Shown: positions 1 to 8,083, counted from the first letter of the stretch. The stretch is 53,506 nucleotides of DNA from Fusicatenibacter sp. (GCA_022766945.1 JALEOU010000031.1:1-53506); one strand, 5' to 3'. Made by a program: numbers and translations. Notes: generated from the letters alone by a model not told the origin.

Positions 1-46
1 AAAGGCGGTACGCTACCCCTCCACGGGGCGCATACCGCCTTTTCTT
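1..46. terminator. Intrinsic terminator hairpin at the left edge
   Basis: The arms AAAGGCGGTA (1-10) and TACCGCCTTT (33-42) pair. They continue inward through CGC/GCG and ACCCC/GGGG with a short bulge, and a T-rich tail follows. The stem is nearly symmetric with an A-run on the other side, so it could work in both directions. It probably ends a gene to the left of the window or the truncated minus-strand gene beside it. Confidence 0.75.
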
Positions 47-108
47 GTTATCCAGCCCTCCGGCTGTATCGGTTGAGCAAAAGTCCGCGTGGGATTGATG
101 TGGTATCT

Positions 109-246
109 TTAACTTTGGGAAACTCCGCACTCCCATTTGGAAATTGTCTTTTCACTGACACCTAATCTTGCCGCAATGTCCTTTTGCAAAAAACCATGTT
201 CTTTTCTGCGCTCTGCAATAAATTTCCCTATTTTAATCTGATTCAT
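109..246 (-). pseudogene. Truncated XRE-family helix-turn-helix regulator
   Basis: Reading the minus strand from ATG 246 gives 45 residues beginning MNQIKIGKFIAERRKE and containing the HTH core (QKDIAARLGVSEKTISKWE). A TAA at 109-111 follows. XRE repressors with this N-terminus normally continue through a full HTH and a C-terminal region of 60 to 250 residues. Here the frame stops right after the recognition helix. The +1 frame after the stop stays open for about 27 codons without a recognisable match, which suggests a deletion or frameshift. The upstream 14-bp inverted repeat at 262-306 may be its former operator. It could still make a very short DNA-binding peptide, but a remnant is more likely. 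Confidence 0.65.
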
Positions 247-261
247 TTCTCTTATCTCCTG

Positions 262-306
262 TTCTATTGTCAAATCCTGCTATCATCATATCATTTGACA
301 ATAGAA
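262..306. promoter_or_regulatory. Perfect 14-bp inverted repeat, likely operator
   Basis: TTCTATTGTCAAAT (262-275) and ATTTGACAATAGAA (293-306) are exact reverse complements separated by 17 bp. Each arm carries a TTGTCA/TTGACA hexamer. The repeat lies 16 bp upstream of the truncated XRE gene on the minus strand and about 230 bp upstream of the XRE-DUF3795 gene on the plus strand. An XRE-type autoregulatory operator is the natural reading. The rest of 247-538 shows no convincing gene. Confidence 0.5.
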
Positions 307-538
307 ATTGGAACCCACGCTCCGTAGGATGAATATTTATGATCCCTTTCCGACTGCTGCAGGTATGTTTCTTCTTCCTGCTCGAAGACGCGGGCAAAAT
401 CAGGAATGTGATTTGAAATACAACGTTATGTTTGACACTATGTATTCTCATTCAAAAGTTTGGTATAGAAACACGCATTGCGACATTTTGAGAACTGTAT
501 TATGATTGTAAAAATAGATGAAAGAGGTTCATTTGAAT

Positions 539-1132
539 ATGGAAGCTGCAAAAAAAATAAAAGCATTAAGAGCACAAACAGGGATGACGAGAAAAGACTT
601 TGCATCGCATATCGGTATTCCGCTCAGAACGGTAGAGGATTGGGAGGCGGGGCGCAGGAGACCGCCGGAATATATTCCGCGACTGATTGAGTATCAGCTA
701 AAGTATGAAGAACTGATCGAGCAAGGAGAGAAGATAATTGCGGCATGTGGAAATGACTGTTCCGCATGTCCTAGGTATCATAAAGAGCCATATAAGAAAA
801 CAGATGATGAATTAAGGCATACTGCGGAAATATGGTTTCAAATTGGATACAGGGACCATATTGTTCGCAATGAGGAAATAGCGTGTACCGGATGTAAGGA
901 AGATAACTGGTGCAGGTACCGGATTGTAAAATGTGTGAATGAAAAACAGATAGATCATTGTGGTCAATGTAATCAGTATCCTTGTGATCATATCGAAGAG
1001 TGTTTCGAAGTTACAAAATTGTTTGAACCATCTTGTAAAAAGGTTTGTACCAGAGAAGAGTACAGAATAATGAAGAAGGCTTTTTTTGAAAAACGACAGA
1101 ATCTGGATCGATATGCCAATAGAGAGCTGTGA
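539..1132 (+). CDS. XRE helix-turn-helix protein with C-terminal DUF3795 domain
   Basis: The 197-residue product has an N-terminal HTH of XRE type (about residues 5-60; TGMTRKDFASHIGIPLRTVEDWEAG). A cysteine-rich C-terminal half follows, with clustered Cys pairs (CGNDCSACPRY, CTGCKEDNWC, CGQCNQYPC) and the ending MKKAFFEKRQN, which is how DUF3795 proteins look. The Cys clusters suggest metal binding, but no function is established. I chose ATG 539 over ATG 518 because AGAGG at 524-528 sits about 10 nt before 539, and 518 has no good ribosome site. It probably acts as a DNA-binding regulator with a metal- or redox-sensitive domain; that is inference. Confidence 0.75.
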   Translation: MEAAKKIKALRAQTGMTRKDFASHIGIPLRTVEDWEAGRRRPPEYIPRLIEYQLKYEELIEQGEKIIAACGNDCSACPRYHKEPYKKTDDELRHTAEIWFQIGYRDHIVRNEEIACTGCKEDNWCRYRIVKCVNEKQIDHCGQCNQYPCDHIEECFEVTKLFEPSCKKVCTREEYRIMKKAFFEKRQNLDRYANREL

Positions 1133-1275
1133 AGATAAAATGAGTACATATTTATGAAGGAAGTGTATATGGGATTGCCGATCAGGAAGAAATCTTCAAG
1201 TGATATCAATGACGAAGAAGAATACCGTGGGGTTCTTCATACATGAAGCTATTTTGAGATCTGCTTTTTGGAACA

Positions 1276-1304
1276 TTGACAAAAGGCTCCTACAGGTGTA
1301 GTAT
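1276..1304 (+). promoter_or_regulatory. Sigma-A promoter of the blaI-like operon
   Basis: TTGACA (1276-1281), a 17-bp spacer and TAGTAT (1299-1304) form a near-consensus promoter. The first repressor dyad occupies the spacer and the -10 edge, so repressor binding would exclude RNA polymerase. Confidence 0.8.
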
Positions 1305-1329
1305 AAAAGCGGATACTACAAGCGTAGGA
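1288..1329. promoter_or_regulatory. Tandem BlaI/MecI-type operators
   Basis: Two dyads are present: CTACAGGTGTAG (1290-1301) matches the BlaI-family core TACA-N2-TGTA, and CTACAAGCGTAG (1316-1327) is a diverged partner. The segments around them are also near reverse complements of each other. The spacing from centre to centre is 26 bp. This layout is the standard autoregulatory arrangement of BlaI/MecI repressors and supports the assignment of the next two genes. Confidence 0.75.
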
Positions 1330-1338
1330 GGTGAACGA

Positions 1339-1701
1339 ATGAAACTGTCTGAAAGAGAGTGGACTGTGCTGAATGCTTTATGGGAAACCGAAGGAGCTGA
1401 GCTTGGTGCAATTGTTACGAAACTATATGAGAACACAGGCTGGAGTCGCAATACCGTTTTGACTTATCTGACTCGTATGGAGAAAAAAGGACTTGTGCGG
1501 ATTGATAAGGAAACCTATCCGCATATTTACTATGCTACTTTAGATCGTGAAAGCTGCCAGCAGCAAGAACGGCAAAGCTTTCTTCAACGTGTATACAGTG
1601 GCTCTGCCGGCGATCTTATTGCTGCCTTTTTGAAAGAAGAACCGATCTCTCCGGAAGAAAGGGAGCGTCTGCGAAAAATACTCGATGATATGGAGGTGTA
1701 A
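1339..1701 (+). CDS. BlaI/MecI/CopY-family transcriptional repressor
   Basis: The 120-residue winged-helix protein begins MKLSEREWTVLNALWE and contains the BlaI wing pattern (SRNTVLTYLTRMEKKGLVR). Its length and start match BlaI-family members. ATG 1339 is preceded by GGAGG at 1327-1331, which rules out the longer frame opening at 1276 inside the promoter. BlaI repressors bind TACA/TGTA dyads as dimers and are inactivated by proteolysis triggered by a partner M56 membrane protease, which is encoded 2 bp downstream. The target may be only this operon. Confidence 0.9.
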   Translation: MKLSEREWTVLNALWETEGAELGAIVTKLYENTGWSRNTVLTYLTRMEKKGLVRIDKETYPHIYYATLDRESCQQQERQSFLQRVYSGSAGDLIAAFLKEEPISPEERERLRKILDDMEV

Positions 1702-1703
1702 CC

Positions 1704-3653
1704 ATGTTTGATCTATGGGCATTTCTTCTCCAAACTCTAACTGCCTCCGGTGTTGCTGTGCTCCTGCTTGTGATAAAAGCATTGTTCAGGGATAAACTGC
1801 CTCCGAAATGGCATTTTGCTGTTTGGGGTGTCCTCGGAATTATGATATTGCTGCCTGCGGGATTTAACGGAAGGTACACATTATTTCACTGGCAGTTGGT
1901 TGTTGAGATGATGAAATCATGGGTTGGTGATTATTCCTTTACCCAGGTTCTCTTTCCTGTTCCGATTCTGACTACTGTACCGAAAACATTGATACAGTGG
2001 ATTTTCGCAGGATATATTCTTGGCGTTGTGATGCACATTGCAAAATATCTGGCATTTTACATCCGCCTTCGCCTGGTATTGCGAAACGGTGTCAGGCCTG
2101 GTGATGAACTCACTGTACACATTCAGAAATTTGCTGCTGCGCAAAAAGTTAAGATTGGACGCATAATCGCTGTTCCGGGATTACCGAGTGCTTTTGTATG
2201 CGGGATTATACATCCTGTATTAGTGCTTCCTGCTGATCATGTTATCGATGACAAAGTGATCCTGCATGAGCTTTTACATATGAAGTACAAAGATACGCTC
2301 TGGAGTGTTGTGATATGCCTGCAAAGAAGTCTTCACTGGTGTAATCCCCTGATCATTTACTGTGCAAATCGGGCACTCAATGATATGGAAACGCGATGCG
2401 ATCAACACGTCCTTGAGCAGCTTCATGGCGAGGAACGCAGAGATTACGGACGAATTCTTCTCTCTATGGCAAGTGATCGCTTTGCGAAAACTCCCGGCAG
2501 CACCTGCATCAATAACGGCGGTAAGAAGATCCGTGAGCGTATTGAAGCCATTGCGCGTTTCAGGAAATATCCTGCCGGAATGAAATTAGTGTCCGTCTGC
2601 GTAATGATACTCCTTTCTCTTTCATTGGTTGTTGGCGTCCAGGCATCAACAGTATATGAGTCAGGTAATTCTATATGGTTCTCTCTTGCATCAGCAAGGA
2701 GTACGCCGTGTACAACAGCAGCCGGTGCGTTTGACACCTATGGAAAAGCAATAGTCGATCAGAACGGGATCTATCGGGCAATGTGTGCTCCTGAGTCTAT
2801 GCAGGAAGAGATACAAAATGAGATGCTTGAGAAGGAAAAGACAGGTATCTATCCAAACTGGGATTGCGGTCTTAATGAATGGCCTGACACTCAAAGCGGA
2901 TATTATATTTACAACCTAAAACAGTGTGACAAAAATGCGTACGAAGGACTTTTAGTGGTAAAGGTGAACGATCCTCCGAGCGGTCAAGCCGGTGAAAAGG
3001 GAGAAATGTATCTTGCGGTGCAAAATCTTCGGGTTGAAAAAGAAAATGGGCGTTGGATTGCGATTCCCCTTGATGATTTCCAAAACGTCGAAGCAGCTGA
3101 GCAAAGCCTGGATTGGGGATGTTTGGAACTTCCTGGTATGATCTATTCCGGAATTGCTTCAAACATTTGCGTTGATGTAAAGGTGCAAACAGTATACTCT
3201 GTTGAGAGTACCGTTCAAACGGAGAATAGTGACTTCCTGTTTGGAAATAGCATATCGTACTTCGATACAATTCCTAAACCAAATGCCGAATTCACAAGAG
3301 CTGCGAGAATATGGAGTGAAAGTCTGACTCATCTTGGAACGAAAGAAGAGAGAGACAGGATAGAAGGGCTTGGACTTTCTATTGCTCCCAAATATTCCGG
3401 GGAGAAGCGTCCCGAAAATCTGGCTGATGTAACCGGATACAATTCAGGAGGCGCAAGCAGCAGCGGAGAAAGCTGGGGCGGTCAAAGAACGGAACCGGGA
3501 TGGGGACCAACCATCGAACTTCATAGCGGCGGTGGAGGAACTTTCGATCCCAAACAAGATGCCGTTCTTCCTGAATACTATGTGGCCGATCTGTATGTGA
3601 ATGATGAGTTGGTTGCGCAATTGGATTTGCACAGACAGGAAGGGGTGATATAA
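1704..3653 (+). CDS. M56 (BlaR1-like) membrane metallopeptidase with non-penicillin-binding sensor domain
   Basis: The 649-residue protein has several N-terminal membrane segments (about 6-25, 33-50, 92-115), a cytosolic zinc-protease motif HELLH at residues 188-192, and another membrane segment near 293-315. An extracellular C-terminal region of about 330 residues follows. The M56 family cleaves BlaI-type repressors after its sensor domain detects a signal. Here the outer region lacks the SxxK/SxN/KTG motifs of a penicillin-binding domain. It has a segment (VEKENGRWIAIPLDDF) like small ligand-binding folds, then a Gly/Ser-rich stretch (about 573-620). The signal is therefore unlikely to be a beta-lactam bound covalently. 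It is translationally coupled to the repressor and to the next gene. Confidence 0.8.
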   Translation: MFDLWAFLLQTLTASGVAVLLLVIKALFRDKLPPKWHFAVWGVLGIMILLPAGFNGRYTLFHWQLVVEMMKSWVGDYSFTQVLFPVPILTTVPKTLIQWIFAGYILGVVMHIAKYLAFYIRLRLVLRNGVRPGDELTVHIQKFAAAQKVKIGRIIAVPGLPSAFVCGIIHPVLVLPADHVIDDKVILHELLHMKYKDTLWSVVICLQRSLHWCNPLIIYCANRALNDMETRCDQHVLEQLHGEERRDYGRILLSMASDRFAKTPGSTCINNGGKKIRERIEAIARFRKYPAGMKLVSVCVMILLSLSLVVGVQASTVYESGNSIWFSLASARSTPCTTAAGAFDTYGKAIVDQNGIYRAMCAPESMQEEIQNEMLEKEKTGIYPNWDCGLNEWPDTQSGYYIYNLKQCDKNAYEGLLVVKVNDPPSGQAGEKGEMYLAVQNLRVEKENGRWIAIPLDDFQNVEAAEQSLDWGCLELPGMIYSGIASNICVDVKVQTVYSVESTVQTENSDFLFGNSISYFDTIPKPNAEFTRAARIWSESLTHLGTKEERDRIEGLGLSIAPKYSGEKRPENLADVTGYNSGGASSSGESWGGQRTEPGWGPTIELHSGGGGTFDPKQDAVLPEYYVADLYVNDELVAQLDLHRQEGVI

Positions 3654-4223
3654 ATGACAGACGATCCAAAACGCTATAATGGGATATCAAAGACTGCATG
3701 GGGATACTTCTTCATCTACTTCAATCTTAGCATGAACTCAGTCAGTCTTCTGCCATCGTTTATAGGATATCTCCTCTTTTTGTCAGCAATTAACGATCTG
3801 AAGGACGAAGAACGAGAGTTATCCCTGCTTTACACCATGGGCGTGATATTAACCTTGTGGCATGGTGCAGAATGGATTGGAAGCTGGGTTGGAGCAGACC
3901 TTGACGGAGCATGGCAGTTTGTTGACATTATCATCAGCTTAGTGAACCTGTACTTTCATTTTCAGCTCCTTACGAACCTTGCATCCATAGCAGCAAAAAA
4001 TCAGCCCGATGGTTATGAGCAGGATGCAAAGCTATTACGGTATAGAACACTCCAAACTGTTATGTTGACAGCAATAACGATCATAATCAATCTTTATGCC
4101 TGGCTATCTGAAATGTGGGCGGTCATTTCCATCCTCCTGCTCATTGTCTATCTCATTGCAGGTATCTGCCTGATGAAAGCTCTGTTTGATCTGAGGAAGT
4201 GTCTCCGAACCAATGAAGAATAA
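3654..4223 (+). CDS. Small polytopic membrane protein of unknown function
   Basis: The 189-residue product starts on the base after the M56 gene's stop codon, so it belongs to the same operon. Hydrophobic stretches near residues 13-45, 60-75, 88-110 and 130-175 suggest four or five membrane spans, ending in a short basic cytosolic tail. I do not recognise a family. Its position suggests it is the output or accessory component of the M56/BlaI system, for example an immunity or transport protein. Confidence 0.65.
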   Translation: MTDDPKRYNGISKTAWGYFFIYFNLSMNSVSLLPSFIGYLLFLSAINDLKDEERELSLLYTMGVILTLWHGAEWIGSWVGADLDGAWQFVDIIISLVNLYFHFQLLTNLASIAAKNQPDGYEQDAKLLRYRTLQTVMLTAITIIINLYAWLSEMWAVISILLLIVYLIAGICLMKALFDLRKCLRTNEE

Positions 4224-4245
4224 GTCTAAATTGAGGTATTGATCT

Positions 4246-4452
4246 ATGAGTAGATATGATGTTTTGTGGCAATATGTAGCAGATAATGGTTAAAATAATT
4301 TTAAGTTGACATATGACGAAATAGAGGAGATTGCCGGTGTACCGATTGATCATTCATTCCTGACATATAAGAAGGAATTGCTGGCCTATGGCTTTCGGGT
4401 TGGAAAAATATCAATGAAAGAACAAACAGTCGAGTTTTTAAAAGAACAGTAA
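4246..4452 (+). pseudogene. Small conserved-type protein gene interrupted by an in-frame TAA
   Basis: From ATG 4246 the frame reads MSRYDVLWQYVADNG, then TAA at 4291-4293. It continues in the same frame for 52 codons (from NNFKLTYDEIEEIAG to KEQTVEFLKEQ) to a second TAA at 4450. The downstream part reads like an intact small protein of about 68 residues, a type I recall from Clostridia. A single base change (AAA to TAA) would explain the interruption. A GAGG-like ribosome site precedes ATG 4246. The name and function are unknown to me. Confidence 0.6.
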
Positions 4453-4479
4453 CTGTGAATTTGGGAGGAGGGAAAGAAT

Positions 4480-4869
4480 ATGGATTGTGTATTTTGCCAG
4501 AAAGATAAGATCGTAACTGATTTTGTATATGAAGATGATATAGTAATGGCATTTCTGGACATGGAACCGATCAATGAAGGCCATGTTCTGCTTGTCCCGA
4601 AAGCTCATTATCTTGATGTAGATGAAATACCAGATGATGTTCTATCGCACCTAATGATAATTTCAAAAAAGATTGTATCAGCTTTAAAAGAGGTCTGTCA
4701 GCCGGACGGTTATAGTATTATGCAAAATGGTGGAGCATTTAATGATATTGGACATTATCACCTGCATATTTTCCCGAGATATGAGAAGGATGGATTTGGC
4801 TGGACATCTGCACAACAGCAGCACTACGGCTCCGGATGTACCAGCTTCTGCACCTTGAGCGGGGAATAG
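4480..4869 (+). pseudogene. HIT-family nucleotide hydrolase/transferase, 3' end replaced
   Basis: The N-terminal 109 residues are a normal HIT protein: a CxxC at residues 3-6, a substrate-binding stretch near GHVLLVPKAHY, and the catalytic histidine triad HYHLHIFP with His92, His94 and His96. HIT enzymes hydrolyse nucleotide phosphoramidates or dinucleoside polyphosphates. After GFGWT (about base 4806) the protein changes abruptly. The last 20 residues are antisense to the neighbouring AraC gene, while HIT proteins normally have a further 20-30 helical residues. The catalytic core is present but the C-terminus is foreign, so activity is uncertain. The overlap with the convergent AraC gene is 46 bp. 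Confidence 0.7.
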
Positions 4870-5570
4870 CCGTAATATTTGTGAAATGCCCGAATGAAAT
4901 TGCGGACTTCCGGATAACCGACGCTGTCAGCCGTTTCAGTGACACTTTTTCCGGACATGAGCAGGGTGAGCCCCAGCTTCATGCGGTAGCGGATGAGGTA
5001 CTGGTGCGGTGTGATTCCCATGTAGGCAGTAAAAAGTCGGATATAATACTGCGCATGATAACCACAGAGACTGCTCAGCGTTTCCAGAGTGATTTTTTCC
5101 CGGATATGTTCCGAAATATAAGCGATGGTTTCCGCCAGTTTTTCCGGAACTGCCTGCAGGAGATTTTGTTCACTCAAATATGCGATGAGAGAAGAAGAAA
5201 GCGCTTCCAGTACGGGATCAATTTCCCGGGCGGAACAGTTTTCCATCCGAATCTGCAGGGTATCGGACAGGCTGCGAAGAAAAGGATCCTTTTCCAGTGA
5301 AAGTTCCAGAAGCCCAGTGAGCAGATGCGGAAAAATATCAAGATGAAGAAAGTGACAGGACAGTGGGTTTTCCGGATTCTGCTTCAGACAATAGGGGAGT
5401 GTTGACGGAAAAACATACAGGCAATTGTGTTTCAGACGGCGGATGGTATGTTCATCCTGATAGATCACATCTCCTTCTTTTACGAAATAGGCGCGGCAAT
5501 AGGAGGGCGGAGAGGTTTCTGTAACGTGCCAGTCTGCGGGAACTGTGACGAGACCATAGGTGAGAAGCAT
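4824..5570 (-). CDS. AraC-family transcriptional regulator
   Basis: The 248-residue protein has a cupin-like N-terminal sensing region (about 1-140) and a C-terminal pair of HTH motifs (about 150-245). The latter includes the AraC signature around SVTETADSVGYPEVRNFIRAFHKYYGYSPLKVQ. It is transcribed away from the two URO-D-fold genes starting at 5781, so it is probably their regulator and may respond to their substrate. The 7-bp inverted repeat at 5620-5641 in the shared intergenic region is a candidate operator. Its 3' end overlaps the truncated HIT gene. Confidence 0.88.
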   Translation of the reverse strand: MLLTYGLVTVPADWHVTETSPPSYCRAYFVKEGDVIYQDEHTIRRLKHNCLYVFPSTLPYCLKQNPENPLSCHFLHLDIFPHLLTGLLELSLEKDPFLRSLSDTLQIRMENCSAREIDPVLEALSSSLIAYLSEQNLLQAVPEKLAETIAYISEHIREKITLETLSSLCGYHAQYYIRLFTAYMGITPHQYLIRYRMKLGLTLLMSGKSVTETADSVGYPEVRNFIRAFHKYYGYSPLKVQKLVHPEP

Positions 5571-5619
5571 GGTGCGTTTTTTCCTTTCTGTTCTTTTGCT
5601 CCCAACTCAATATATGGGA

Positions 5620-5641
5620 CCCGTCAAACTCATCTGACGGG
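5620..5641. promoter_or_regulatory. Inverted repeat between the AraC gene and the URO-D genes
   Basis: CCCGTCA (5620-5626) and TGACGGG (5635-5641) are perfect arms around an 8-bp spacer, in the 210-bp region between divergent genes. The repeat lies about 50 bp from the AraC start and 140 bp from the 5781 start. A plausible -10 (TAAAAT, 5744-5749) for the plus-strand operon has no good -35, which fits an activator-dependent promoter. The role as operator is inference. Confidence 0.4.
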
Positions 5642-5780
5642 CAATTCAATTATATAGCATCTGCGGTAAACGGGCAATTATAAAAAGTTGCTTTTTGAGA
5701 AGTTTTTTGCCTTATCTGCCATACCCGAATGAGGGGAATCCGATAAAATAGAATTAATTAAGGCAGAGGAGGCCATTTGG

Positions 5781-7028
5781 ATGAATATCAGAAAAGAAGA
5801 AGTACAGATACTGCGTACTCTGGCAGAGAATTATATGGAGATCGCAACGCTTCCGGTGCAGCGGGAAAAAATGGAGCTTTGGAAGGCATTTAACCGTCAT
5901 GATCCGGTACGCCCCATGGTGCTGATCGATCAGCTTCCCTGGAACGAGTTAAACCAGGATGGTGAACTGACCTGTTTGACCAAGGATCCTTTCCTGCGTG
6001 GGATAGAATTTCAACTGCGCAGCACAATTTACCAGTGGAAGCACTTTCCTGCGGATATGGTGGTGGAACCCTTCCTGACGATTCCCTTTTCCACACAAAA
6101 CAGCGGATGGGGGTTAGATGTGGAAGAAGAGGTGGCAGTGACGGATCAGACGAATTCCGTCGTCTCTCATGCCTACAAAAACCAGCTGGAGACAGAAGAG
6201 GATCTGGAAAAAATAAAGGATATGGAGATCACGCTGAACCGGGAAGAGTCAGCAGAATGTCTGAAAGCGGCAAGCTATCTGTTTGACGGAATTCTGCCGG
6301 TGCGTCAGGCAGGAGGGGCGTTCGTACACCTGGGGATCTGGGATGTGCTGGCGGAGCGGATGGGTGTGGAAAACATTTATTTTGATTTGTTGGACCGACC
6401 GGATTTCATTCATAAAATTATGGAAAAAATGACACATTCCGCGTTGGCTGGAATTCATCAGATGAACGAGTTGGGGCTGGTAGATACTTCCGAAAATCAC
6501 TGCCACTGTTCCATGATTTATAATGAGGAACAGCTTCCGGATTTTGGCGTTGGAGTGGGAAGTGATACGCATCATGCCTGGGGCTTTGGAATGGCACAGC
6601 TGTTTACTTCGGTGTCACCGGAGATGACAGAAGAGTTTGAAGTGCCGTATATTTCCAGACTGGCACAGGAATATCAGATGATTTATTACGGCTGCTGTGA
6701 CCGGCTGGATGACAGGATCGAGATTGTTCAGAGAATTCCGCATGTGAAGAAACTGTACTGCAGTCCCTGGAGTGATCGGGAAGCTTTTGCGGAGAAGCTG
6801 CGAAAAGACATTGTCATGTCCAACAAGCCTACGCCAGCCTTTCTGGCCGCGGATAGTTTGAACTGCGGTGTGGTGAAAGCGGATCTCGAACGAACCTGCA
6901 GGGCAGCAAAAAGAAACGGCATTGCGCTGGAAATGATTCTGAAAGATATTTCTACCGTACGGTATGAACCGCAGCGTCTGACGGAATGGGAAAGATGCGC
7001 GATGAAAGTCGCAGAAAGCTTTGCATAA
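5781..7028 (+). CDS. Uroporphyrinogen decarboxylase-fold protein (URO-D superfamily), first of pair
   Basis: The 415-residue product resembles the large URO-D/methyltransferase-like proteins of gut Clostridia. It has an N-terminal helical region (RKEEVQILRTLAENYMEI), the segment KDPFLRGIEFQLRSTIYQWKH, and late barrel segments (YYGCCDRLDDRIEIVQRIPHVKKLYCSPWSD). This superfamily includes haem-pathway decarboxylases and corrinoid:thiol methyltransferases such as MtaA/CmuA. Standard HemE length is about 340-370, and no haem genes are nearby, so a catabolic methyl-transfer role is more likely than tetrapyrrole synthesis. GAGGAGG precedes the start. Substrate is unknown, and no corrinoid protein is encoded in the window. 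Confidence 0.7.
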   Translation: MNIRKEEVQILRTLAENYMEIATLPVQREKMELWKAFNRHDPVRPMVLIDQLPWNELNQDGELTCLTKDPFLRGIEFQLRSTIYQWKHFPADMVVEPFLTIPFSTQNSGWGLDVEEEVAVTDQTNSVVSHAYKNQLETEEDLEKIKDMEITLNREESAECLKAASYLFDGILPVRQAGGAFVHLGIWDVLAERMGVENIYFDLLDRPDFIHKIMEKMTHSALAGIHQMNELGLVDTSENHCHCSMIYNEEQLPDFGVGVGSDTHHAWGFGMAQLFTSVSPEMTEEFEVPYISRLAQEYQMIYYGCCDRLDDRIEIVQRIPHVKKLYCSPWSDREAFAEKLRKDIVMSNKPTPAFLAADSLNCGVVKADLERTCRAAKRNGIALEMILKDISTVRYEPQRLTEWERCAMKVAESFA

Positions 7029-7057
7029 GAAAAGGAAATGATAGCGGAGGATAAGAA

Positions 7058-8083
7058 ATGAAGACATCAAGAGAAAAAGTAATGGATCTTTTCAATCATA
7101 AAAATACATCTGAGGGCTGCATGTGGACCGGACATCCCAGCGATAAAACGGTGGACATCTTTGCGAAGGAATGGGGAATTGCTCCCACGCGGGAGGCTAT
7201 TTTTTCCTATCTGAATGATGACTGCAGATGGGTCGTAGCAGACTGGGGGTACCATCATCCGTCCGGGCGTGCTGCCATTGATCCAGGATATCAGACGAAA
7301 CGGGAGAGCCTGAGCGCCGGCGGTTTTTTTGCGGATGCGGAGGAGATCAGTGATCTGGATGCTTACCCGTGGCCGGATGTGGCGGACTGTGATTTTACGG
7401 ATGTGTATGCGGAAATTGACCGATATCAGGACAAGATGGTTTTCACCGGTATGTGGAGTCCTTTTTTTCATAACGTAGCGGACTTTTTCGGCATGGAAAA
7501 ATACTTTATCAATCTGTATGAAAATCCGGAACTTGTGGAGGCGCTGACAGAACGGATCGTGGATTACTATGTGGCAGCCAATGAGAAATTTTTTGCAGGT
7601 CTGGGAGATCGTGCGGATGTTATGTTTTTCGGAAATGATTTTGGGACACAGCTGGATTTGTTTCTTTCACCGGAGCATTTCCGCAGATTTGTGCTGCCTT
7701 CCTTAAAACGCCTGATCGCTGTAGGAAAGAAATACAATAAGAAAATCATGTTGCATTCCTGTGGTTCCATTTACCGTGTGATTCCGGATCTGATCGATGC
7801 GGGTGTTGACATTCTGCATCCGATTCAGGCGAGGGCAGCTGGCATGTCTGCCAAAGATCTGGCACAGTATAAAAATGATCTGGCATTCGTGGGAGGAATT
7901 GACGCACAGGGTCTGTTCGTCAACGGAAGCCCACAGGATATTAAGGACGAGGTTGAGAGAGTCCGCAGTCTTCTCGGTCCGGCCATTGTGATTTCACCAA
8001 GCCATGAGGAGATCCTGCCGAATGTTCCGGCAGCTAATATCAAAGCCATGGCTGAGGAAGCAAAGCATCAGGTGATCGGGTAA
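7058..8083 (+). CDS. Uroporphyrinogen decarboxylase family protein, second of pair
   Basis: The 341-residue protein shows the URO-D barrel pattern. It begins KTSREKVMDLFNHK, has an aromatic-rich middle (GMWSPFFHNVADFFGMEKYF), then the superfamily segments GNDFGTQLDLFLSPEHFRRFVLP, HSCGSIYRVIPDLIDAGVDILHP and FVGGIDAQGLF. The HSCG motif is where MtaA-type methyltransferases carry His and Cys zinc ligands, so metal-dependent methyl transfer is plausible. It lies 29 bp after the first URO-D-fold gene with its own GGAGG site, and the two are almost certainly co-transcribed. Confidence 0.8.
   Translation: MKTSREKVMDLFNHKNTSEGCMWTGHPSDKTVDIFAKEWGIAPTREAIFSYLNDDCRWVVADWGYHHPSGRAAIDPGYQTKRESLSAGGFFADAEEISDLDAYPWPDVADCDFTDVYAEIDRYQDKMVFTGMWSPFFHNVADFFGMEKYFINLYENPELVEALTERIVDYYVAANEKFFAGLGDRADVMFFGNDFGTQLDLFLSPEHFRRFVLPSLKRLIAVGKKYNKKIMLHSCGSIYRVIPDLIDAGVDILHPIQARAAGMSAKDLAQYKNDLAFVGGIDAQGLFVNGSPQDIKDEVERVRSLLGPAIVISPSHEEILPNVPAANIKAMAEEAKHQVIG

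Noticed and set aside
233-451. 72-codon open frame on the minus strand and a 65-codon frame on the plus strand (308-505)
   Set aside because: Neither has a convincing ribosome site or recognisable sequence, and both cross the inverted repeat at 262-306.
1169-1246. 25-codon open frame in the 1133-1275 gap
   Set aside because: It has a weak ribosome-like site but is short, without a match, and lies just before the blaI promoter; chance is enough.
4440-4455. GAACAGTAAC as a fourth copy of the palindromic repeat
   Set aside because: Only ten bases match and they encode the last codons of the interrupted small gene; no partner arm is present.
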